Origin: Bacteroidales bacterium UBA3388
GTDB taxonomy: Bacteria > Bacteroidota > Bacteroidia > Bacteroidales > P3
Length of the DNA: 13,908 nucleotides
Direction of reading: 5' to 3'
NCBI GenBank assembly: GCA_002358855.1
Contig: DEPQ01000034.1
Coordinates: 1-13,908, forward strand
The stretch's first letter is position 1. The number at the start of each line of letters is the position of its first letter. Below the pieces are notes generated by a model. That model saw only the letters and a list, made by a program, of their open reading frames with translations, did not search any database and had not been told where the DNA came from. A program made the position numbers and the translations under genes. Positions 7,427 to 13,908 of the stretch are shown one piece after another.

Positions 7427-7621
7427 ATGAGAGAAGTGATTTGCCCACGTTGTGGAAAAATATTTCAATGCAAACACAATGCAGACTGTTTTTGTACAAA
7501 ATATTATTTGAGTGAAGAAAAACGAAAAGACATTCAATCCAAATGGAGTGAATGTCTTTGTGAAGACTGTTTATCTCTTTATGCTCAACCTATTGAGCCA
7601 AAATGTGAATCTCGTTCTTAG
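7427..7621 (+). CDS. Small cysteine-rich CWC-family protein
   Basis: This 64-residue protein has nine cysteines: Cys6, 9, 15, 21, 23, 43, 45, 48 and 60. The order CPRCGK, F-x-C, C-F-C, a charged helix starting YYLSEE, then C-L-C-x-x-C-L matches the cysteine-rich CWC family. The signature Trp between the paired cysteines is Phe here (Cys21-Phe22-Cys23). Spacing suggests metal binding, probably zinc, but the family's function is not established. The ATG lies 6 nt after the sigma-54 regulator's stop codon, so the two are almost certainly co-transcribed. The last 32 bp overlap the 3' end of atpC on the other strand, and the coding sequence contains the apparent atpDC terminator. No separate terminator for this operon is visible. 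Confidence 0.85.
   Translation: MREVICPRCGKIFQCKHNADCFCTKYYLSEEKRKDIQSKWSECLCEDCLSLYAQPIEPKCESRS
7518..7559 (-). terminator. atpDC terminator embedded in the CWC coding sequence
   Basis: Perfect 11-bp arms AAAGACATTCA (7526-7536) and TGAATGTCTTT (7549-7559) flank a 12-nt loop, which can add a 3-bp TCC/GGA stem. Read on the minus strand, the hairpin begins 31 nt after the atpC stop and is followed by TTTTCGTTTTTCTTC, a typical intrinsic terminator. On the plus strand no T run follows, so forward transcription of the CWC gene (codons 34-45 here) should not be terminated. Confidence 0.75.
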
Positions 7622-7826
7622 CTAATTCTACTAATCCGCTGTTAATAGCAAAAGATTTTTGTTCGCCAGACTCTTCTTCAATTTTGATTTCTCCTTTGCT
7701 AAGAGCAGAAATCAAAGGTGCGTGATCGTTCAATACTTGGAATTTACCATCAATCCCTTGCATTTTCACTGATTTTACTTCCCCTTCGTAAAGAGTTTCT
7801 TCTGGACTTACTATACTTAATTTCAT
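7590..7826 (-). CDS. atpC: F1F0 ATP synthase epsilon subunit, short form
   Basis: This 78-residue central-stalk subunit of F1 helps couple rotor rotation to catalysis in the membrane-bound complex. MKLSIVSPEETLYEGEV and GKFQVLNDHAPLISALSKG are the conserved blocks of the N-terminal beta-sandwich. The protein stops after that domain (ILAQ), without the C-terminal two-helix region that inhibits ATP hydrolysis in longer epsilons. Such short versions are usual in Bacteroidota, so this is not a truncation. The gene starts 11 nt after atpD and ends overlapping the CWC gene on the opposite strand. Confidence 0.95.
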   Translation of the reverse strand: MKLSIVSPEETLYEGEVKSVKMQGIDGKFQVLNDHAPLISALSKGEIKIEEESGEQKSFAINSGLVELAKNEIHILAQ

Positions 7827-7837
7827 AACCTTGCTTT

Positions 7838-9349
7838 TTATTTAGCAGCAGCCATCAATTTTTTACCTTTTTCTATGGCTTCTTCAATTGTTCCAACCAT
7901 CATAAACGCTGCTTCTGGATATTCGTCCACTTCTCCGTCCATAATCATATTGAACCCTTTAATTGTGTCTTCTATTGAAACGAAAGCACCTGGAATACCT
8001 GTGAATTGTTCTGCAACGTGGAAAGGTTGAGATAAGAATCTTTGAACACGTCTTGCTCTTGCAACAGTTAATCTGTCTTCTTCTGACAATTCTTCCATAC
8101 CTAATATGGCAATGATGTCTTGAAGTTCAGAATATCTTTGCAAAATCATTTTTACTCTTTGTGCAGTTTGATAATGCAAATCTCCAACAATTTCTGGTGT
8201 CAAGATTCTTGAACTTGATTCCAACGGATCAACCGCAGGATAAATACCAAGTTCACTAATTTTTCTTGATAATACGGTTTGAGCGTCCAAGTGAGCGAAT
8301 GTTGTTGCAGGAGCAGGGTCTGTTAAGTCGTCAGCAGGAACATATACCGCTTGAACAGAAGTAATAGAACCTCTATTAGTAGAAGTAATTCTTTCTTGCA
8401 TAACTCCCATTTCTGAGGCTAAGGTTGGTTGGTATCCTACTGCCGATGGCATACGTCCTAATAAGGCTGATACCTCACTACCTGCTTGTGTGAAACGGAA
8501 AATGTTGTCAATGAACAATAGAATGTCTTTTCCGCCAGTTGTTTCATCTCCATCACGATAGTATTCTGCAACAGTCAAACCAGAAAGAGCAACTCTCGCT
8601 CTTGCTCCTGGTGGTTCGTTCATTTGTCCAAAGACAAGAGTACACTTACTATTCTTTAAGGCTTCTTTATCTACTTTTGATAAGTCCCAACCGCCTTTTA
8701 ACATATCTTCTTTAAACTCTTCTCCGTATGAAATAACACCACTCTCAATCATTTCTCTAAGTAGGTCGTTTCCTTCACGAGTTCTTTCTCCTACACCTGC
8801 GAAAACTGATTGTCCGGAGTATTTTTTTGCGATGTTGTTAATCATTTCTTGAATGAACACTGTCTTTCCAACTCCTGCACCACCAAACAAACCAATTTTT
8901 CCTCCTTTTGCGTATGGCTCAATCAAGTCAATAACTTTAATACCAGTATATAAAACCTCTGTTGAAGTAGAAAGATTTTCAAATTTAGGAGGAGTTCTAT
9001 GTATAGGATATGATTTTTCTTTTTTAACAGGGTCAATTCCGTCAATAGTTTGCCCAATTACGTTAAAAAGTCTTCCGTTAATATCTTCACCAACAGGCAT
9101 TGAGATAGGCTCTCCAAGATTTTCAACAACTAAACCACGTTGTAAACCATCAGTTGAGTCCATTGCAATTGTTCTAACTGTGTTTTCACCTATGTCTTGT
9201 TGGCATTCTAATATCAATTCGCTACCATCTTGTTTTACAACGCGTAAAGCATCGTAAATATTAGGAAGTGTTTCGCCTGCTGGAAAGTTTACGTCAATCA
9301 CAGCGCCGATTATTTGAGAGATTTTACCTCTGCTGACTACACTACTCAT
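7838..9349 (-). CDS. atpD: F1F0 ATP synthase beta subunit
   Basis: This 503-residue catalytic subunit of F1 makes ATP at the cytoplasmic face of the inner membrane. The P-loop GGAGVGKT is at 156-163. The catalytic Glu188 lies in GERTREGND, Walker B is LLFIDNIFRF (277-286), and the DELSEED lever appears as EELSEED. Residues about 203-235 form a Bacteroidota-type insert (ISYGEEFKEDMLKGGW and following). The opening SRGKISQIIGAVIDVNF is the usual N-terminal barrel, which supports the ATG at 9349. Downstream is only atpC: the a, c, b, delta, alpha and gamma genes are not here, so the ATP synthase genes are split between two loci, as in many Bacteroidota outside the fully linked operons. Confidence 0.98.
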   Translation of the reverse strand: MSSVVSRGKISQIIGAVIDVNFPAGETLPNIYDALRVVKQDGSELILECQQDIGENTVRTIAMDSTDGLQRGLVVENLGEPISMPVGEDINGRLFNVIGQTIDGIDPVKKEKSYPIHRTPPKFENLSTSTEVLYTGIKVIDLIEPYAKGGKIGLFGGAGVGKTVFIQEMINNIAKKYSGQSVFAGVGERTREGNDLLREMIESGVISYGEEFKEDMLKGGWDLSKVDKEALKNSKCTLVFGQMNEPPGARARVALSGLTVAEYYRDGDETTGGKDILLFIDNIFRFTQAGSEVSALLGRMPSAVGYQPTLASEMGVMQERITSTNRGSITSVQAVYVPADDLTDPAPATTFAHLDAQTVLSRKISELGIYPAVDPLESSSRILTPEIVGDLHYQTAQRVKMILQRYSELQDIIAILGMEELSEEDRLTVARARRVQRFLSQPFHVAEQFTGIPGAFVSIEDTIKGFNMIMDGEVDEYPEAAFMMVGTIEEAIEKGKKLMAAAK

Positions 9350-9381
9350 AGTTATGTATATTATTCGTTAAATTCAGTTTG

Positions 9382-9389
9382 CGAATATA
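9382..9389 (-). promoter_or_regulatory. Possible -7 box for atpDC
   Basis: On the minus strand TATATTCG (9389-9382) differs from TAnnTTTG at one base and lies 33 nt upstream of the atpD ATG. No convincing TTTG is seen at the -33 position, so this is a weak call. Confidence 0.3.
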
Positions 9390-9503
9390 CACTTATTTAT
9401 TGAATAAAATTGTGTTTTGTTATAATTTTTTCTCAACATATTTTTTTATAACGCAAATAATCAATCTTTTAACTTTAAAATAATTTCAATAAATAACTGA
9501 GAA

Positions 9504-9532
9504 ATAAACTTAAATCTTAGTTTTAAGTTTAT
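9504..9532 (+). promoter_or_regulatory. Perfect 11-bp inverted repeat, probable operator of the DUF4405-MATE operon
   Basis: ATAAACTTAAA (9504-9514) and TTTAAGTTTAT (9522-9532) are exact inverted arms around a 7-nt spacer (TCTTAGT). The 29-bp site fills the region between the -33 and -7 positions and overlaps the first three bases of the -7 box at 9530-9537. This is the placement of an operator for a dimeric regulator. I cannot name the regulator family, and no candidate gene is adjacent. Confidence 0.6.
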
Positions 9533-9537
9533 CTTTG
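9530..9537 (+). promoter_or_regulatory. -7 box of the DUF4405-MATE operon
   Basis: TATCTTTG matches TAnnTTTG exactly and lies 22 nt upstream of the ATG at 9560. There is no TTTG at the expected -33 position; the inverted repeat occupies that side. The promoter may therefore need an activator, or be blocked by a repressor. Confidence 0.6.
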
Positions 9538-9559
9538 CAAAAAAAATAAATTTAAACGA

Positions 9560-10273
9560 ATGAAAAAAAATCTAAAATCTAAGTCTTTATTCAGTGGCAT
9601 ATTCTTTGCGATGTTTTTCTTGCCGTTTTTCTCTCTTAATGCGCAGTGTCCTTTTGGAGAAAAGTACAACTGCTTAGGCGAATGTGGAAGATTTATTGAT
9701 GAAAACCAGGATTCTTTTTGCGATAATGGGTTAATTCAAGTTGAAGAAGTGAAAACAGAAACTCAAACAGTTGTTGAGCCTATTAAAGCAAAAAAAGAAA
9801 AAGAGGTTTCTGTGGAAAAACAATCTGATTCTAAAAGAGAAAAAGTAGAAGAAAAGATTGAGGAAAATAACTCAAAGAAAGAGGAAATTATTTCAAAGGG
9901 AAAAAAAATTGAAACAAAGAAAGAAAAAATTATTTCAAAGGAAAAAAAATCCAAGAAGCCATATCGCATAATTGCTATAACTATTGCGGTTTTGATAGCT
10001 TACCTTTTTACCTTTATATTAGTCAAAACAGGAAAAATAAAAAAGCTTTCTCATCGTAAGATTTGGAATGTGATTTTGCTTTTAACGTTTTTAGTTTCTT
10101 GTTTGCTGGGATTTGTTTTGGCATTGCAGATAAATTATGGTTTTTGTATGGAATGGTTTAGAGATTTCTTGCAATGGCACGTTGAATTTGGAATTGCAAT
10201 GACTATTATAGCCCTTATACATATTATATGGCATTATAAATATTATACATCTTTGGTTTCAAAGAAAAAGTAA
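9560..10273 (+). CDS. Exported Cys-motif protein with DUF4405-like (cytochrome b561-like) membrane domain
   Basis: The 237-residue protein starts with a signal peptide (about 1-29, ending SLNAQ). A short extracytoplasmic cysteine module follows (Cys30, 38, 42 and 54, in CPFGE, ECGRF and DSFCD). Residues about 61-134 are a highly charged Lys/Glu linker. Three membrane helices come next (about 136-156, 168-190 and 209-227). The last two resemble DUF4405 or cytochrome b561-like domains: LLTFLVSCLLGF, then WHVEFGIAMTIIALIHIIWH. His207, His221 and His225 could ligate haem b; this is inferred from the family resemblance and not demonstrated. The cysteine module resembles Bacteroidota proteins with a C-P-x-G...C-G-R-x-x-D...C-D pattern. 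It may be a redox or electron-transfer membrane protein; the substrate is unknown. Its stop codon abuts the ATG of the MATE gene, so the two form one operon. Confidence 0.7.
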   Translation: MKKNLKSKSLFSGIFFAMFFLPFFSLNAQCPFGEKYNCLGECGRFIDENQDSFCDNGLIQVEEVKTETQTVVEPIKAKKEKEVSVEKQSDSKREKVEEKIEENNSKKEEIISKGKKIETKKEKIISKEKKSKKPYRIIAITIAVLIAYLFTFILVKTGKIKKLSHRKIWNVILLLTFLVSCLLGFVLALQINYGFCMEWFRDFLQWHVEFGIAMTIIALIHIIWHYKYYTSLVSKKK

Positions 10274-11575
10274 ATGAATAAACAAATCCTAAGGTTAGCA
10301 ATACCGAATATAATTACCAATATAACCGTTCCTTTGTTAGGAATGGTAGATACAGCCATTGTAGGACATCTGCAAAATGGCGATGGAGTAGATTATATTG
10401 GAGCAATAGCCGTAGGAACGATGATTTTCAATATCATTTACTGGAATTTCGGATTTCTAAGAATGGGAACAAGCGGTTTTACCGCACAAGCATACGGAGC
10501 AAAAGACAAAGAAGAACAAGCGAACATACTTTTCAGAGCCTGTTTCATAGCAATAGTAGCAGCACTCGTTTTAATAATTTTTCAAAAGCCGATAGGGATT
10601 TTGTCAATGATGCTAATCGAGGACAAAAACTCAGTTGGAGCCTTAGCTCTTAGTTATTTCTCAATTAGAATATGGGCAGCACCAGCCACACTCGGCATGT
10701 ACGCCTTGAAAGGTTGGCTTATAGGAATGCAAGACTCTAAAAACCCTATGTGGATTTCAATAATAATCAACCTTCTCAACATAATATTTAGTTTTGTCTT
10801 AGTTTTCTATTTCGATATGTCGATAAAAGGCGTTGCATTAGGCACTGTAATTGCACAATATGGAGGTTTGATTACCACGCTCTTGATATGGCGAAAAAAA
10901 TACAAAGAGATAGCAAAATATTTCAATGTAAAAAAAGCCTTATCCTTAGAAAAAATGAAATTATTCTTTAAAATAAATTCTGACATCTTTCTTCGCACAC
11001 TTTGTTTGATAATAGTAACAAGTTATTTTACTATTGCCTCAACAAAAATGCCGTATCCAACCCTTGCAATGAATACCCTTTTGATGCAATTCTTTACTTT
11101 ATTTTCTTATTTTATGGACGGATTTGCTTATGCTGCTGAATCTCTTTGTGGAAAAGCAAAAGGAGAAAACAATTATCCACAACTACAAGCCTTTGTTAAA
11201 AGATTTCTTTTGTGGGGAGGAGTAATCTCTATTTTATTCATTATTATATATGCACTTTTTGGAGAAAATATTCTTGGAATCTTTACCGACAATAAAGATG
11301 TAATAGAATACTCAAAAAATTATCTTCATTGGATACTTTTAATTCCAATTACAGGATTTATAGCCTTTCTTTATGATGGCATTCTAATAGGTCTAACCGA
11401 GTCAGTCGTTATGAGAAATGCTATTTTTATTTCAACCGTAGCATTTTTCCTAATCTTCTATCTTTTATCTCCTTACATTGGAAACAACGCACTTTGGATT
11501 GCATTTCTAACCTACCTTTTAGGACGTAGTTTGTTAATGATGCTAATGAGTAGAAGAAAGATTTTTGTCCAATAA
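10274..11575 (+). CDS. MATE-family transporter, DinF-like
   Basis: This 433-residue integral membrane antiporter of the multidrug and toxic compound extrusion family has about 12 predicted helices. The N-terminal helix carries LAIPNI and GMVDTAIVGHL (Asp26 at the position of the family's cation-binding acidic residue). It is followed by GFLRMGTSGFTAQAYGAKD, a block typical of the DinF branch. The second half repeats the pattern, with MDGFAYAAESLCGKAKGE at the start of the second bundle. MATE proteins export organic cations or other compounds using Na+ or H+ gradients; the substrate here cannot be told. The ATG directly follows the TAA of the upstream gene with no gap, implying translational coupling. 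No terminator is seen between this gene and yidC. Confidence 0.92.
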   Translation: MNKQILRLAIPNIITNITVPLLGMVDTAIVGHLQNGDGVDYIGAIAVGTMIFNIIYWNFGFLRMGTSGFTAQAYGAKDKEEQANILFRACFIAIVAALVLIIFQKPIGILSMMLIEDKNSVGALALSYFSIRIWAAPATLGMYALKGWLIGMQDSKNPMWISIIINLLNIIFSFVLVFYFDMSIKGVALGTVIAQYGGLITTLLIWRKKYKEIAKYFNVKKALSLEKMKLFFKINSDIFLRTLCLIIVTSYFTIASTKMPYPTLAMNTLLMQFFTLFSYFMDGFAYAAESLCGKAKGENNYPQLQAFVKRFLLWGGVISILFIIIYALFGENILGIFTDNKDVIEYSKNYLHWILLIPITGFIAFLYDGILIGLTESVVMRNAIFISTVAFFLIFYLLSPYIGNNALWIAFLTYLLGRSLLMMLMSRRKIFVQ

Positions 11576-11598
11576 ATAAAAATAAAACGCAAAAAATT

Positions 11599-11628
11599 CT
11601 TGTTTCAATCTTTTTTTTAGTACTTTTG
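11599..11628 (+). promoter_or_regulatory. yidC promoter
   Basis: CTTG (11599-11602), a near match to TTTG, is followed after 18 bp by TACTTTTG (11621-11628), an exact TAnnTTTG. The yidC ATG is 57 nt downstream. Confidence 0.6.
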
Positions 11629-11685
11629 CGACTTTGTTTTCGTAAATTAAACGAGTATTATTTAGAATAAATAAAACAAAACGCA

Positions 11686-13659
11686 ATGGATAAAAAAACG
11701 ATTATTGGATTAGTATTGATTTTTGCTGTAATGACTGCGTGGATGTATATGATACAACCATCAGAAGAAGAAAAAGCTGAAATAAAGCGTAAACAAGACT
11801 CTGTTTTGGCACTTCAACAAAAAGCAAATGAAAAAGCAGAAAAAGCAACTACTAAAACACTTACAAAATCAGAGGAATTGCAACAAAAAATAGCCGTTGC
11901 AAAATCAGAAGACTCTACTGCTGTTGAAGCACAAAAAGAATTGGACGATTATTTTGGAGTCTTTTCAAAAGCAGCAATGAATCCACAAAGACAATTATTT
12001 GTTGAAAACGACCTTCTTAGAGTAGAATTAAATACATTAGGAGGAAAAATTGAGCAAGTCTATCTTTCAGAATATAAAACCTATCATCAAGATAGCGTAA
12101 GATTCTTTACAAAAGGAGGAAATAATTACGGGCTAAATCTTTCCTTAGGATCAAGACTATTACAAACCAAAGATTTGAATTTTGAAGTCTTTGTAAATAA
12201 CAAAGCCTACACAAACGATGCCCCAATCAAAGTAAGCGGACAAGACTCTGTTGTAGTTAGCATGCGTATTTACACAAATCAAATAGATTCTGTCGCAAAA
12301 GATGTCTCTTATCTTGAATATCGCTACACAATAAAAGGAAACGATTATCGCGTTGGCTTTGATGTAGTATCACACAACCTAAATAATGTAATAACCGATA
12401 AAAGTAATTTAGAATTTGTTTGGGATTCTAAATTAAGAATGAAAGAAAAAGACGGAAGTGTAGAAAATAAAAGTAGTAGTATTTATTATTTGTTGAAAGA
12501 TGAGGTAGAATACTTAAAAGAAAATGGAGTTGATGATAAGAAAGAAGAAAATGGAATACCAATTAAGTGGATTTCTTACAAACAACAATTCTTCTCAACC
12601 GCACTTATCGCAACAGAAGGAGATGGATTCATATCTTCAACAATGCAAACCCAAACAGAAAAAGGAGAAAAAGACAATTATCTTCGTACAATGTCTTCTA
12701 ATATCAGTATTCCTTACGATCATGAAAAAAATCACTACGAATATGATATGGAATTCTTCTTTGGTCCAAACAAATATGCAATTATCAGCGATTATGATTT
12801 ACAAATGGAAGAAATAATACCACTTGGCTGGGGCTTTTTCTTACTTCAATGGATAAATCGATTCGTAATTATTCCTGTATTTGACTTCTTACAAAGTTTT
12901 GGTTGGAGTATGGGATTGATTATCTTGATTCTTACAATTCTTGTAAAACTTGTTTTGTTCCCATTGGCATATAAACAATTTGCATCTACTGCAAAAATGA
13001 AAGTTATCGCACCAGAAGTTCAAAAAATAAACGAAAAATATCCAAAACAAGAACAAGCAATGCAGAAACAACAGGCTGTGATGAACCTTTACAAAAGAGC
13101 AGGTATCAAACCAATGGCAGGTTGTTTGCCAATGTTGATTCAATTCCCTATTTTGATTGCTATGTTCCGTTTCTTCCCTGCATCAATTGAGTTAAGACAA
13201 CAATCATTCCTTTGGGCCGATGACTTATCTACATACGACTCAATAATAAATCTACCATTCAATATTCCATTCTACGGAAATCACGTTTCATTATTCTGTT
13301 TGTTGATGACAATAGCACAATTGATATATACTCACATATCAATGAAACAACAAGCACAATCACAAACTATGCCTGGAATGAAATTTATGATGTACTTTAT
13401 GCCAATTATGATGTTATTTATCTTTAACAGCTTCTCGGCAGCCTTAAACTACTATTACTTCATTTCATTGTGCTTTACTTTCTTGCAAATGTTCATTATC
13501 AGAAAAACAATTGACGAGAAAAAAGTGTTGCAACGTTTAGAAGCAAACGCAAAGAAGCCATTAAAGAAATCAAAATGGCAACAAAGAATAGAAGCGTTAG
13601 AAAAACAAAATCAAGCAATCTTAGAAGAAAGAAAAAAACAACAACAAAGAAGAAAATAA
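11686..13659 (+). CDS. yidC: Membrane protein insertase YidC
   Basis: This 657-residue insertase folds and inserts inner-membrane proteins, alone or with SecYEG. TM1 is at about 5-22 (IIGLVLIFAVMTAWMYM). A Lys/Glu-rich linker follows, then the large periplasmic beta-sandwich domain (about 100-365) found in Gram-negative YidC. The conserved five-helix core starts near 380. Lys421 in ILTILVKLVLFPLAYKQ occupies the position of the positively charged groove residue (Arg366 in E. coli). FASTAKMK and the charged helical hairpin follow, then GCLPMLIQFPILIAMFRFFP (479-498) and TMPGMKFMMYFMPIMM. The C-terminal tail is strongly basic and rich in Gln and Lys (about 620-657), as in homologues that contact ribosomes. 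It has its own promoter, and the next gene starts 40 nt downstream. Confidence 0.97.
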   Translation: MDKKTIIGLVLIFAVMTAWMYMIQPSEEEKAEIKRKQDSVLALQQKANEKAEKATTKTLTKSEELQQKIAVAKSEDSTAVEAQKELDDYFGVFSKAAMNPQRQLFVENDLLRVELNTLGGKIEQVYLSEYKTYHQDSVRFFTKGGNNYGLNLSLGSRLLQTKDLNFEVFVNNKAYTNDAPIKVSGQDSVVVSMRIYTNQIDSVAKDVSYLEYRYTIKGNDYRVGFDVVSHNLNNVITDKSNLEFVWDSKLRMKEKDGSVENKSSSIYYLLKDEVEYLKENGVDDKKEENGIPIKWISYKQQFFSTALIATEGDGFISSTMQTQTEKGEKDNYLRTMSSNISIPYDHEKNHYEYDMEFFFGPNKYAIISDYDLQMEEIIPLGWGFFLLQWINRFVIIPVFDFLQSFGWSMGLIILILTILVKLVLFPLAYKQFASTAKMKVIAPEVQKINEKYPKQEQAMQKQQAVMNLYKRAGIKPMAGCLPMLIQFPILIAMFRFFPASIELRQQSFLWADDLSTYDSIINLPFNIPFYGNHVSLFCLLMTIAQLIYTHISMKQQAQSQTMPGMKFMMYFMPIMMLFIFNSFSAALNYYYFISLCFTFLQMFIIRKTIDEKKVLQRLEANAKKPLKKSKWQQRIEALEKQNQAILEERKKQQQRRK

Positions 13660-13699
13660 GTAATTAACTTAATTTATTAACTCAAAAAAATTAAATATT

Positions 13700-13908
13700 A
13701 TGGAGTTCTATTTCGTATTTATGATTGCTATCTTTGTCATAGGATATGCCATGATAGCATTGGAACACCCGTTAAAAATTAACAAATCTGCAACAGCAGT
13801 ATTATTAGCAGCAGTAATATGGGCAGTATTTGCTCTATTCGGACCAGGAATCAAAGATGGAGCTTTGATTCATCACCTTGGGGAAACAGCAGAAATACTT
13901 TTCTTCCT
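13700..13908 (+). CDS. nhaD: NhaD-type Na+/H+ antiporter, N-terminal part (cut by window edge)
   Basis: Sixty-nine codons of a membrane protein are visible before the window ends. The opening MEFYFVFMIAIFVIGYAMIALEH, then PLKINKSATAVLLAAVIW and HHLGETAEILFF, match the start of NhaD antiporters of the ion-transporter superfamily, which expel Na+ in exchange for protons. The full family length is several hundred residues, so most of the gene lies outside. The ATG at 13700 fits the family start. No promoter of the TAnnTTTG type is seen in the 40 nt after yidC, so co-transcription with yidC is likely. Confidence 0.88.
   Translation, partial: MEFYFVFMIAIFVIGYAMIALEHPLKINKSATAVLLAAVIWAVFALFGPGIKDGALIHHLGETAEILFF

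Noticed and set aside
7590..7826. atpC as a truncated gene
   Set aside because: Short epsilon subunits without the C-terminal helices are normal in this phylum.
1..13908. CRISPR arrays, insertion sequences, phage or defence genes
   Set aside because: No regularly spaced repeats, transposase or integrase motifs, or known defence domains were seen on either strand.

Overview
The window is AT-rich, and several features point to a member of the Bacteroidota, probably Bacteroidales-like. There is a BspA-type leucine-rich-repeat surface protein with a type IX secretion (T9SS) C-terminal sorting domain. YidC has a long periplasmic domain. The F1 epsilon subunit is short, and the F1 beta subunit carries the insert after the catalytic loop that I associate with this phylum. 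Promoters have the Bacteroidota form (TTTG about 19 bp upstream of TAnnTTTG), and Shine-Dalgarno sequences are largely absent. I cannot name the genus or species.

Layout from left to right. Positions 1-337 have no protein gene but hold a promoter and a roughly 190-nt rod-shaped RNA with a closing stem, which I interpret as a 6S-type RNA. Next is the T9SS-exported LRR protein (338-2551, +), ending at a strong intrinsic terminator. On the minus strand follow an acyltransferase-3 pseudogene (2624-3662, one nonsense codon and one A-run frameshift) and the methylmalonyl-CoA mutase large subunit (3768-5918), separated by the mutase terminator. Divergent from the mutase is a sigma-54 enhancer-binding regulator with a degenerate receiver domain (6083-7420, +), followed 6 nt later by a small cysteine-rich CWC-type protein (7427-7621, +). 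That gene runs tail-to-tail into atpC and overlaps it by 32 bp. atpD-atpC (minus strand) form a two-gene unit whose apparent terminator lies inside the CWC gene. Divergent from atpD is a two-gene operon: an exported, cysteine-containing DUF4405-like three-helix membrane protein and a MATE/DinF-type transporter with no gap between them. A perfect 11-bp inverted repeat overlaps its promoter. The window ends with yidC and the start of a NhaD-type Na+/H+ antiporter.

Most genes are housekeeping or envelope functions: ATP synthesis, membrane-protein insertion, sodium homeostasis, and the succinate-propionate rearrangement. I see no defence island, phage, insertion sequence, CRISPR array, rRNA or tRNA. 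The best leads are the 6S-like RNA, the operator in front of the DUF4405-MATE operon, the pairing of a phosphorylation-incompetent sigma-54 activator with a CWC protein, and the terminator buried in a convergent coding sequence. Nothing here shows that a wholly new multi-gene system is present.
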